Positions 1-6,335 of a stretch of 8,221 bases of DNA are shown piece after piece; within the stretch, counting starts at the first letter, position 1; each line of letters starts with the position of its first letter. The position numbers were made by a program, and so were the translations under genes. The stretch is from an uncultured Solobacterium sp. GTDB lineage: Bacteria; Bacillota_I; Bacilli_A; Erysipelotrichales; Erysipelotrichaceae. Under the pieces are notes generated by a model that saw nothing but the letters and a program-made list of their open reading frames with translations, had not been told where the DNA came from and searched no databases. The stretch lies in contig URCJ01000060.1 in the NCBI GenBank assembly GCA_900546285.1, forward strand, positions 1 through 8,221. The letters run 5' to 3'.

Positions 1-24
1 TGAGGTTCTCAACCACTTTTTTTA
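1..24. terminator. Right arm of a possible bidirectional terminator cut by the window edge
   Basis: The first 16 bases (TGAGGTTCTCAACCAC) followed by seven T look like the 3' arm and T-tract of an intrinsic terminator whose 5' arm would lie off the left edge. Read on the minus strand the same bases give an A-tract followed by a 5' arm, the usual layout of a two-way terminator. It would then serve the minus-strand helical repeat gene that stops at 56. Only half the hairpin is visible; inside the window just a 4-bp stem (GGTT/AACC) can form, so this is an inference. Confidence 0.35.
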
Positions 25-55
25 TGTCAAATTTCGTATTTAATTTTTACACTTA

Positions 56-682
56 TTATTCCTTATCTGAATTTTCTTTATCTTCTGGTTTTAACCACTT
101 TTTTAAAGCTGCAACAGCCTTTTCAGCTACATCAATAGTTACATCCTTAGCCTTTTCAGCAACATCGATTGTAACATCCTTAGCATGTTCAATGCCTTCT
201 TGAACTTCAGGCTTGCTTAAATAGTCATTCACACCCTTAGCTGCCTTTTCATAAGTATCTGTTAACTTATCAGTTACCTTCTTAACATTTTCATTTGCCT
301 TAAGATTATCTACAGCCTCACTCACCTTCTCACTAGCCTCTTTAGCATAAGCCTCTACAGTGCTTGCCGCTTTCTTTACTTCTTCCTTTTCCTTAAGTTC
401 CTTGAAAGCTTTGTTAGCACCATCGCTAAGTTCCTTAGCCTTAGTCTTCACAAAATCCAATGTTTTCTTAACTTCTTCAGGATCTGTTGCTTGAGAATAA
501 AGTTCCTTAAGTTTATCGATAGCCTTATTTAAAACTTCAACAGACTTTTCCTTAACTTCTTTAGCCTTATCTTGAAGATCGCCATCAACTTCATCGGCAC
601 CCTTAGAGATTTCATCAATCTTCTTCTTCATCTCTTCAACTGTTTCATCAATTTGTTCTTCAATTTTAATTTCATCAGTCAT
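56..682 (-). CDS. Helical repeat protein (LEA/apolipoprotein-like) in the YtxH position
   Basis: The 208-residue protein is very rich in Lys, Glu, Asp and Ala, has no Cys, only three Pro, no signal peptide and no membrane segment. It should be almost entirely amphipathic helix. A degenerate module of about 31 residues recurs, marked by a (E/N)-x-V-K-K signature with Val at 71, 102, 133 and, altered, 160; an exact 11-residue repeat (AKDVTIDVAEK) fills 167-177 and 178-188. Eleven-residue helical repeats are typical of group 3 LEA and apolipoprotein-like proteins, which lie on membranes or protect proteins under stress. The ATG at 682 has AAAGGAG at 692-698, which lies inside the last codons of the upstream DUF948 gene; the two genes are 4 bases apart and probably translationally coupled. 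In Bacillus subtilis the order murC-ytxG-ytxH is known, so this occupies the ytxH slot, though it lacks the N-terminal hydrophobic segment of YtxH. Coding is clear; function is unproven. Confidence 0.8.
   Translation of the reverse strand: MTDEIKIEEQIDETVEEMKKKIDEISKGADEVDGDLQDKAKEVKEKSVEVLNKAIDKLKELYSQATDPEEVKKTLDFVKTKAKELSDGANKAFKELKEKEEVKKAASTVEAYAKEASEKVSEAVDNLKANENVKKVTDKLTDTYEKAAKGVNDYLSKPEVQEGIEHAKDVTIDVAEKAKDVTIDVAEKAVAALKKWLKPEDKENSDKE
118..183. repeat. 33-bp tandem duplication within the helical repeat gene
   Basis: Two adjacent 33-bp units (118-150 and 151-183) are identical at 29 of 33 positions. Both encode the same 11 residues on the minus strand, KDVTIDVAEK plus one Ala. All four differences are synonymous (GTA/GTT twice, ACT/ACA, ATT/ATC), so the duplication is old enough to have drifted while the peptide was kept. 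Confidence 0.9.
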
Positions 683-686
683 ACTC

Positions 687-1082
687 TTATTCTCCTTTAC
701 TTAAAATATCATCAAGACTAACTTCCTTTAATTCATCAGGCTCATCATTAGTCTTTTCTTCCTTTTTTACAAAACTTGAAACCTTATCCTTTATATTATC
801 CAAGTTTTTAGAAACATAATCCTTCGCATCATTTATAGCCTTGCCAGTCGCCTCACATGCATCATCAATATGCTTAGAAACATTTACAGCAGTATCTAGT
901 GGTGCTTGCACCTTATCAAGTGATTTTTCAACCATTTCAATAGAACCATGTGTCTTATTGACCGTTACATCTAATGAAATGATTAACTTAATCAGTTTAA
1001 ATAAGAAAATAATCAAAAATATTAATGCGATTACTCCTAAGATTGGGAGTAATTCTTTACATAAATAAGAAAAACTAGCCAT
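687..1082 (-). CDS. DUF948 / UPF0478 (YtxG-like) single-pass membrane protein
   Basis: The 131-residue protein has an N-terminal hydrophobic helix (about residues 11-36, runs of Ile, Leu and Phe, followed by Lys). A long charged helical region (about 38-105) and an acidic disordered tail follow. This matches the DUF948/UPF0478 family layout (B. subtilis YtxG), in which one transmembrane helix anchors a coiled-coil cytoplasmic part; no biochemical activity is known. The ATG at 1082 is preceded by AGAGGT at 1091-1096. It follows murC by 69 bases with a good promoter between, and its stop lies 4 bases before the next gene. In B. subtilis ytxG and ytxH also follow murC and belong to the SigB general stress group; here the visible promoter looks like a housekeeping sigma type. 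Family assignment rests on topology and gene order. Confidence 0.75.
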   Translation of the reverse strand: MASFSYLCKELLPILGVIALIFLIIFLFKLIKLIISLDVTVNKTHGSIEMVEKSLDKVQAPLDTAVNVSKHIDDACEATGKAINDAKDYVSKNLDNIKDKVSSFVKKEEKTNDEPDELKEVSLDDILSKGE

Positions 1083-1102
1083 GTATCTTTACCTCTACAA
1101 AC

Positions 1103-1131
1103 ATTCTATAAAATTATGAAAACTTTTTCAA
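1103..1131 (-). promoter_or_regulatory. Promoter for the DUF948-helical repeat gene pair
   Basis: On the minus strand TTGAAA (1126-1131) and TAGAAT (1103-1108) are separated by exactly 17 bases, close to the vegetative sigma factor consensus. The start would fall near 1096, giving a leader of only about 14 bases that begins at the Shine-Dalgarno site. A 14-base near-palindrome (1117-1130, TGAAAA-CT-TTTTCA) overlaps the -35 element and spacer. Confidence 0.65.
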
Positions 1132-1151
1132 GGATATTGTAAGCCCTCTCA

Positions 1152-2456
1152 CTACAAATATTTCTTAGTCAAATGAGCCAAGTTATAAATGTCTTTACTA
1201 GACATGAACACATATACTGCATCGCCATTTGAAGCTAATAACTTAGCACCTTCTTCATCCTCACTTAACACAATAGAACCATCAATCATCTTAGCTAAAT
1301 AATTAATATCAATATCAGTGCCATCTTGCTTATCATCGATAGAAGTAAAATCTAATAAATAAATCTTGTCCGCTAACTCTAAAGCTTCCTTAAAATCTTT
1401 CGCAAAATGAAGAACTCTAGAAGCGCGATGTGGTTTAAAGATTGCCACTACCTTCTTATCGGGATAACGAAGTCTTGTAGCCTTTAAAGTTACTGCAACT
1501 TCAGTTGGATGATGTGCATAATCATCAACAAGAATTGAATTATGATATTCCTCTACGATATATCTACGTTTTGGACCCTTATAATCAGTAAATGATTCTT
1601 CAACCACATTTAAGTTCAAACCCAATTTATAAGCCAAAGATATAACGCCTAAGGCATCAATCAATAAGTGTCTACCGATCAAAGGCAAATTAAATGTCTT
1701 AACAAATTCACCTTTAAAATATAAATCAAAAGTAGCGCCCTTATTAGTCTCAACTAGATTATTCGCATAGAAATCATCACAGTCTTCAAAACCAAAACTA
1801 TAATTTTCTTTGCCATTAAAGTCTAGTTTCTTGCACCAACTATCATCACCATAATAGAAAGTAATCTTTTTAACATTACCAATAAACTTTTGATAAGAAT
1901 TGAAATAATCAACTTCATCCTTAAAGAAATCTACATGATCAATTTCAATATTATTGATAACTGCATAATCAGGATAATATGAATGGAAATGATTTCTGAA
2001 CTCATCAGATTCAACGCATAGATATTCGCTATCCTTAGCTAAATACCCTTCTCCATCACCGATTAGATAAGCTGTCTTATAGAAATGTGATAAGACATTC
2101 TTACACATTGTAGTAGTTGTTGTCTTACCATGAGATCCACTTAGTGAAACAGACTTATAATTCTTCATAAGTTCACCAAGATACTCATGATATCTATAAC
2201 ACTTACAAGTTGGATTATTTCTAGCCTCTATAACTTCAGGGAAATCTTCCAAGAAAGCATTGCCAATAATCACTGTGTAGTTATCTTTAATATTATTTGG
2301 ATCAAAATTAACAATCTTAATATCATGCTTAATAAGTTCATCTTCAGTAAAGAAATGTTTATCTAAATCTGAACCCATTACCTCATTACCAATTTCTTTC
2401 AACATGACAGCTAGAGCCGCCATACCAGAACCCTTTATACCAATGAAATAAAACAT
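1152..2456 (-). CDS. murC: UDP-N-acetylmuramate--L-alanine ligase MurC
   Basis: This cytoplasmic enzyme joins L-alanine to UDP-MurNAc with ATP, the first amino-acid step of peptidoglycan precursor synthesis. The 434 residues match the Bacilli-type length. Visible landmarks are the N-terminal nucleotide-binding GIKGSGM (6-12), the ATP P-loop GSHGKTTT (107-114), acidic E149 in VESDE, NNIEIDH (168-174, H174), the arginine pair at 297-298, DDYAHHPTEV (311-320) and FKPHRASR (340-347). The central-domain segment usually written G-x-H-N-x-x-N reads GRHLLID here (261-267), so both Asn positions are replaced. The ATG at 2456 has AAAGGA at 2464-2469 inside the end of the upstream gene, with a 3-base gap, so it is translated in step with the 221-residue protein. 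No strong terminator follows before the DUF948 promoter, so read-through into that pair is likely. Confidence 0.97.
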   Translation of the reverse strand: MFYFIGIKGSGMAALAVMLKEIGNEVMGSDLDKHFFTEDELIKHDIKIVNFDPNNIKDNYTVIIGNAFLEDFPEVIEARNNPTCKCYRYHEYLGELMKNYKSVSLSGSHGKTTTTTMCKNVLSHFYKTAYLIGDGEGYLAKDSEYLCVESDEFRNHFHSYYPDYAVINNIEIDHVDFFKDEVDYFNSYQKFIGNVKKITFYYGDDSWCKKLDFNGKENYSFGFEDCDDFYANNLVETNKGATFDLYFKGEFVKTFNLPLIGRHLLIDALGVISLAYKLGLNLNVVEESFTDYKGPKRRYIVEEYHNSILVDDYAHHPTEVAVTLKATRLRYPDKKVVAIFKPHRASRVLHFAKDFKEALELADKIYLLDFTSIDDKQDGTDIDINYLAKMIDGSIVLSEDEEGAKLLASNGDAVYVFMSSKDIYNLAHLTKKYL

Positions 2457-2459
2457 ATC

Positions 2460-3125
2460 TTAGTCCTTTGTCTTATACAACTCATCAAACAAATTGATTT
2501 CAGCCGTCTTATCCATATCATCTTTTTCATTAAAATCAACGCTTGAAAAGATATCAGCCAAATCAGAAGTAACATCAGTAGCTACCTTCTTTGAATTGTC
2601 TACTTTCTTAGTTTCCTTTTGAACATTAGTAATAGACTCATAACCATAAATTGGAGATAAAACTGTTCCTAAATAACTTGAGCGAGGCTTTTCTAAACAT
2701 GCATAATTTACATCAGAAATCGGTTCCTTAGCCTTCTTCTCTTCCTTTTCAAGACTACCAAACATAGGGCTCAAGAAAGGTTGAGCCACATACTTTTCCT
2801 CAGGTTCTTCTCTTTTAACATCATCATAAACAGGAGTCTTAATAACGTCAATAAAGTCATTACGTTCTTCTTTTTGTTCATAATTAATAAAAGTATTATT
2901 AACTTTAGGTTCTTGTACCAATCTTTTAACAGGTTCTTCTCTTTTAACCTCTTCAGCCTTAACAACAGGCTCCTCTTTTTTAACTTCAGGCTTCTTATAC
3001 AAAATATCTGAAGCCTTCATCCTACTCTCAGGTCTTCTATTCTTAACCTCTGGATTAGAGACATCATATTCGTCTTCAAATAATAAATCAATAAATTTTT
3101 GTTTCAATGTTTGTGAACTCGCCAT
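2460..3125 (-). CDS. Unrecognised, probably disordered protein with repeated SPxYG motifs
   Basis: I do not recognise a family for this 221-residue protein. Residues 5-17 form a short amphipathic helix followed by an acidic patch (EDEYD), similar in style to membrane-targeting N-termini such as that of SepF. Residues 45-115 are low-complexity Lys/Glu/Pro/Val sequence with repeated EEP units (KKEEP, KREEP twice). Two copies of L-S-P-(M/I)-(F/Y)-G lie at 118-123 and 156-161, with a weaker relative (KTPVYDD) at 96-102; the spaced conservation in an otherwise disordered chain suggests short binding motifs. The C-terminal end is acidic with a hydrophobic LFDELY. There is no signal peptide or membrane helix. 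It sits 18 bases after the AbrB-like gene and 3 bases before murC, so it is co-transcribed with murC. In Bacillus the gene before murC encodes the DNA translocase SftA; no translocase domain is present here. A scaffold role in wall synthesis or division is inference only. Confidence 0.75.
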   Translation of the reverse strand: MASSQTLKQKFIDLLFEDEYDVSNPEVKNRRPESRMKASDILYKKPEVKKEEPVVKAEEVKREEPVKRLVQEPKVNNTFINYEQKEERNDFIDVIKTPVYDDVKREEPEEKYVAQPFLSPMFGSLEKEEKKAKEPISDVNYACLEKPRSSYLGTVLSPIYGYESITNVQKETKKVDNSKKVATDVTSDLADIFSSVDFNEKDDMDKTAEINLFDELYKTKD

Positions 3126-3143
3126 AACTTAACCTACCTTCTC

Positions 3144-3323
3144 TTATTCTACTACACTTTCACTATCAGTTTTCTTTAATTGGGGATTTGACAACACTCT
3201 TGGCTCTAAAACAATCTTACCGCTTGGATATTCTTTAACCTCATAGTAATCATACTTAGCCCCTCTTAAAACTACTCTTTTCTTACTATCTAACTTTGCC
3301 GTATACTCTTTATCTTTTTTCAT
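3144..3323 (-). CDS. AbrB/SpoVT-like small DNA-binding protein (antitoxin-like)
   Basis: The start chosen is ATG at 3323 (59 residues), because AAGGAA at 3331-3336 sits 7 bases before it. The in-frame GTG at 3350 has no ribosome site and lies inside a palindrome. Residues 7-44 read like the swapped-hairpin fold of AbrB, SpoVT and MazE-type antitoxins: LDSKKRVVLR (11-20), then AKYDYYEVKEY and a strand ending in IVLEPRVL (37-44). A short acidic tail follows. Such proteins bind DNA as dimers and often control their own promoter. No partner toxin is seen next to it; the following gene is the 221-residue protein and then murC. It is the first gene of that operon. It could be a free-standing regulator rather than an antitoxin. 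Confidence 0.75.
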   Translation of the reverse strand: MKKDKEYTAKLDSKKRVVLRGAKYDYYEVKEYPSGKIVLEPRVLSNPQLKKTDSESVVE

Positions 3324-3330
3324 AAGTTTT

Positions 3331-3336
3331 TTCCTT
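3331..3336 (-). promoter_or_regulatory. Shine-Dalgarno site that sets the AbrB-like start
   Basis: AAGGAA on the minus strand lies 7 bases before ATG 3323 and directly abuts the palindrome at 3337-3350. It favours the 59-residue product over the 68-residue product from GTG 3350. Confidence 0.7.
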
Positions 3337-3350
3337 GTGGGATATCCCAC
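3337..3350. promoter_or_regulatory. Perfect 14-bp palindrome, candidate operator
   Basis: GTGGGATATCCCAC is identical on both strands. It lies between the -10 element (3364-3369) and the Shine-Dalgarno site of the AbrB-like gene, roughly +8 to +21 of the expected transcript. It is well placed as an operator for the encoded dimeric protein. In RNA it could instead fold to a GTGGG/CCCAC hairpin next to the ribosome site. Confidence 0.55.
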
Positions 3351-3363
3351 TTTTTATGTTTTT

Positions 3364-3392
3364 ATTATACGCCAGATTATGTAAAAAACGAA
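3364..3392 (-). promoter_or_regulatory. Promoter for the AbrB-like/221-aa/murC operon
   Basis: A perfect TATAAT (3364-3369 on the minus strand) stands 41 bases before the AbrB-like start. The -35 position at 17-base spacing (3387-3392) reads TTCGTT, a poor match, and lies within the preceding terminator stem. A start near 3357 gives a leader of about 34 bases. Confidence 0.55.
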
Positions 3393-3411
3393 GCCCTAAA
3401 AGCTTCGTTTT
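3385..3411. terminator. Intrinsic terminator after the PTS operon
   Basis: A 10-bp stem (3385-3394 with 3402-3411, core ACGAAGC/GCTTCGT) has a 7-base loop. On the minus strand it continues into a T-run from the A-tract at 3383-3388, as expected 20-50 bases past the EIIBC stop. It is nearly symmetric, so it could also work on the plus strand. Confidence 0.88.
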
Positions 3412-3433
3412 GTAATTTAATTTTGGTTAAAAA

Positions 3434-4813
3434 TTATTTATTAAGTTCTTTCTTACCCAAATAGTAAGTAACGCCGAATGACACAATAGTAGCAATCACT
3501 ATCACAGCCATCATAATAACGAAATTAGTCCATGTTCCATCTGGTGAGATATATGCTGCAAAACTAATGAATCCAGGAGTAGAAATTACATATTGAGTAC
3601 CACCTAAGATACCACAAATTAAACCGCCAAGACCGCCACCAATCATAGCGCCAATCAAAGGATATCTCTTTACAAATAACACACCATACACACCTGGTTC
3701 TGTAATACCACACATTGCAGTAATACCAGCACCTGTAGCAACGGATTTTTCCTCAGCATTCTTAGAAATTAGAGCAACTGCAAGACACGCACCACCAACA
3801 GCAACATTCGCTGGTGCCATACCTGCACAAATAAGAGGATCGCTACCCACTGAAGCCAATAGAGCAAACACAATTGGATATGTTGCATTATTCATACCGA
3901 AGAATACCATCCAACAAGTAAGTGCACCAATTAATGCAACCGCAATAGATGGAACTGCTTGATAAATTGCATAAACCCCATTTGCCAATAACTCACCTGC
4001 CCAGCCACCAAGAGGACCAAGAGCAATCAAAGTAACAGGAACAGTAATCAACATTGTTAGCAATGGCACGAAAATAGTTCTTGACCATACAGGTAAATGT
4101 TTTTGTAAGAACTTATATACAACTGATAAGAATACACTACCTAATAGAATTGGAAATACAGTTGAATTATAAGCTACTGCTGTAACAGGAATTCCTAAGA
4201 AACTAGAATCACTTAACGGATTAATAGTTACAAACAACAAGATTGCAGCTAAGAAAGCCCCTAAGAAACCATTAGACTTTAAACGAGCACAAGCTGCAAA
4301 ACCAATATATACTGGTAAAAAATAGAATGTAGCTTGATTAATTGCATAAATGACTTGATAAGTACCAGATTCAGTTGATACTCCAAAGAAAGTAGTAAGC
4401 AGTGTTAATACTGCACCCATTAAACCACCAGCAACCAATACCGGAATTACTGGAGCAAAGGTACCACCGATAAATGATAGAATACCGTTTACAACACTCT
4501 TCTTTTCAGCTGTTTTCTTATCTTCAGCTAACGCTTCAGCATCTTCGATAGAACCTGCCAATTTAATGTCATACTTTGAAATTTCTTCATATAAAGAAGG
4601 AACATCCTGACCGATAACGAATTGTTGTTCGCCATTTTGAGTAATTATTCCAATTACGCCAGAAATTTTCTTAGCTTCTTCAATATTTAATTTTGAATTA
4701 TCACTTAATACCAATCTTAAACGTGTCATACAATGAGATGCACTTTTAATATTTGTTTCTCCACCAACTGCTTCAATAATATTTGCAGCTAATTTTTTAT
4801 AATCTTTTGCCAT
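3434..4813 (-). CDS. PTS beta-glucoside-type EIIBC permease
   Basis: The protein imports a sugar, probably a beta-glucoside, and phosphorylates it on entry. Starting at ATG 4813 it has 459 residues. The IIB domain (about 1-85) carries the phosphorylated Cys28 in ASHCMTRLRL, the glucose/beta-glucoside superfamily signature. After a charged linker (85-107), the IIC domain (about 108-455) has many membrane helices, the GITEPGVYG signature (369-377) and a Gly-rich turn (392-405). The C-terminus ends right after IIC, so there is no fused IIA domain, unlike BglF; an outside EIIA-Glc-type protein must donate phosphate. The segment usually reading G-x-H-W in BglF relatives is GMNNATYP here (306-313). 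AAAGGA (4821-4826) overlaps the end of the GH1 gene, with a 4-base gap, so translation is coupled. An upstream in-frame TTG at 4846 has no support. The sugar specificity is inferred from the neighbour. Confidence 0.92.
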   Translation of the reverse strand: MAKDYKKLAANIIEAVGGETNIKSASHCMTRLRLVLSDNSKLNIEEAKKISGVIGIITQNGEQQFVIGQDVPSLYEEISKYDIKLAGSIEDAEALAEDKKTAEKKSVVNGILSFIGGTFAPVIPVLVAGGLMGAVLTLLTTFFGVSTESGTYQVIYAINQATFYFLPVYIGFAACARLKSNGFLGAFLAAILLFVTINPLSDSSFLGIPVTAVAYNSTVFPILLGSVFLSVVYKFLQKHLPVWSRTIFVPLLTMLITVPVTLIALGPLGGWAGELLANGVYAIYQAVPSIAVALIGALTCWMVFFGMNNATYPIVFALLASVGSDPLICAGMAPANVAVGGACLAVALISKNAEEKSVATGAGITAMCGITEPGVYGVLFVKRYPLIGAMIGGGLGGLICGILGGTQYVISTPGFISFAAYISPDGTWTNFVIMMAVIVIATIVSFGVTYYLGKKELNK

Positions 4814-4817
4814 ATAA

Positions 4818-6317
4818 TTATCCTTTATTTTTAATATCACTTGCAATTTCTGATTTATGAGAGAAATCTAACCATTCGCTCATATCCTTACCCCATTCTT
4901 GGCCATTTGACTTAATTAGTTTTGAATACCAATAGAATGAATCTTTCTTATATCTCTTTAAGTCTCTTACATCATCATCAGTAGTGTTGACAAATACCAA
5001 TCCATATCTTTTTGCCATACCATTACCTGTTGATAATAAATCTGTAAATGACCAAGGGTTAAAGCCCATTACTTCAACACCATCTTCAATTGCTAATCCT
5101 AAGTTATAGATATAATCTCTTAAATAATCTATACGATATGTATCATGAATTTCGCCATTAGCATCCAAGTCTTCATGAGCACCAAAACCAGCCTCAGTAA
5201 TCATCATTGGAAGATGATAGTGATCCCACATATATCTCATAGTGTAGCGCATGCTTGTACCATCAATATGCCAATCCCAATCAGTAGTTTCAACATAAGG
5301 ATTTCTATCTAATGCATAATATCCAGGTAAGTTTGGATATTCAAATTCACCCTTAATACCATATTTATTTAAGCCAATTTCTCTTGTAAAGCTTGGATCA
5401 GGTGCTTTGCCAACATCGCTTCTATAACAATTTATCGCAAAGAAATCGATTTTAGCTTTTTTAATAAGCTCCATATCGCCTTCTTGAATAAGTGGATCAA
5501 TATTATTATCTTCCCAATATTTCTTAACATAGTTAGAATATTCACCGAAATAATATAAATCATCCCAAATCTTTTGAGTCAATTCTTCAGCATTCATAGC
5601 AGCAATTTGATCCTCAGGCTTACATGTCTCTGGATAAATTGGTACATAACCTGGAACTGGTCCAATCTTACCACCTTCAACCATTTCATGACACGCTATA
5701 ACAGCCTTCGCATGACATAAATTCATAACATGATTTACTTGCCATTTTTCTACAAACCAGTTATCACAGCCCTTAGAGACACCTAGCCAATCGCCATAGA
5801 TAATTTGCATATTTTGTTCATTGATTGAAAGCCAATACTTTACACGATCACCAAAGTTTTCAAAACAAACTTTACAATAGTACTCAAATTCATCAATAAT
5901 TGCACGATTATGCCAACCGCCAAATTTTTCATCAACCCATACAGGCATATCATAATGATATAAAGTAACAATTGGCGTAATACCAGCAGCTACTAGTTCA
6001 TTAATTAAATCATTATAGAACTTTATGCCTTCTGGATTAACTGCCCTATCAGCATGTGGAATTATTCTTGACCAAGACAAAGAAAAACGATAAGAAGTAA
6101 AACCACATTCCTTCATCAAAGCAACATCTTCTTTGAAATGATGATAATGATCAGCTGCAATTGAATTATCCGCAAAAGGTTTTTTCTTTTGAGAATTTAA
6201 ATCGATAATTGCAGGGGTTCTTCCGCCTTCTGTTGTTCCACCTTCAACTTGCCAAGCAGCAGATGATGCTCCCCAAAAGAAATTTTTAGGGAACACAGGA
6301 TTTTTTAGATGTTTCAT
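4818..6317 (-). CDS. 6-phospho-beta-glucosidase, GH1 family
   Basis: This cytoplasmic enzyme should hydrolyse the 6-phosphorylated beta-glucoside delivered by the adjacent EIIBC. Its 499 residues fit a single GH1 barrel. Landmarks are the N-terminal FFWGASSAAWQVEG (13-26), the acid/base Glu167 in SINEQN, the nucleophile Glu375 in ITEAGFG, and PWSFTDLLS (421-429). The phosphate-binding set S429, K436 and Y438 in the MAKRYG loop separates 6-phospho enzymes from plain beta-glucosidases. Two motif details are unusual: the acid/base motif is N-E-Q rather than N-E-P, and the nucleophile motif is T-E-A-G rather than T-E-N-G. The start at 6317 is set by AGGAGG (6324-6329), 6 bases upstream; an in-frame extension to 6455 would run through the control region. 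It is the first gene of the operon, 4 bases before EIIBC, and is read away from the RpiR regulator. Exact substrate (cellobiose, salicin, arbutin or another) cannot be told. Confidence 0.94.
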   Translation of the reverse strand: MKHLKNPVFPKNFFWGASSAAWQVEGGTTEGGRTPAIIDLNSQKKKPFADNSIAADHYHHFKEDVALMKECGFTSYRFSLSWSRIIPHADRAVNPEGIKFYNDLINELVAAGITPIVTLYHYDMPVWVDEKFGGWHNRAIIDEFEYYCKVCFENFGDRVKYWLSINEQNMQIIYGDWLGVSKGCDNWFVEKWQVNHVMNLCHAKAVIACHEMVEGGKIGPVPGYVPIYPETCKPEDQIAAMNAEELTQKIWDDLYYFGEYSNYVKKYWEDNNIDPLIQEGDMELIKKAKIDFFAINCYRSDVGKAPDPSFTREIGLNKYGIKGEFEYPNLPGYYALDRNPYVETTDWDWHIDGTSMRYTMRYMWDHYHLPMMITEAGFGAHEDLDANGEIHDTYRIDYLRDYIYNLGLAIEDGVEVMGFNPWSFTDLLSTGNGMAKRYGLVFVNTTDDDVRDLKRYKKDSFYWYSKLIKSNGQEWGKDMSEWLDFSHKSEIASDIKNKG

Positions 6318-6323
6318 TTTCTT

Positions 6324-6329
6324 CCTCCT
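6324..6329 (-). promoter_or_regulatory. Strong Shine-Dalgarno site of the GH1 gene
   Basis: AGGAGG on the minus strand, 6 bases before ATG 6317. It decides the start against the 46-residue upstream extension. Confidence 0.85.
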
Positions 6330-6335
6330 AATTTT

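Noticed and set aside
25..30. TTGACA on the minus strand as a -35 element
   Set aside because: No -10-like sequence follows at 16-18 bases; it lies in the 3' untranslated stretch of the helical repeat gene.
841..1068. Plus-strand open frame of 75 codons
   Set aside because: It lies entirely antisense to the DUF948 gene, has no ribosome site, and gives no recognisable protein.
2771..3011. Open frames on both strands (2771-2965 minus, 2781-3011 plus)
   Set aside because: They are shadows of the Lys/Glu-rich repeats in the 221-residue gene; the translations are low-complexity Leu/Lys or Phe/Asn with no start signals.
3144..3323. Toxin-antitoxin pair with the 221-residue protein as toxin
   Set aside because: The partner is disordered, too long, and shows no nuclease, kinase or membrane-toxin features; its coupling is to murC.
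4814..4846. TTG start extending EIIBC into the GH1 gene
   Set aside because: No ribosome site; ATG 4813 has AAAGGA at the right distance and begins the usual IIB domain.
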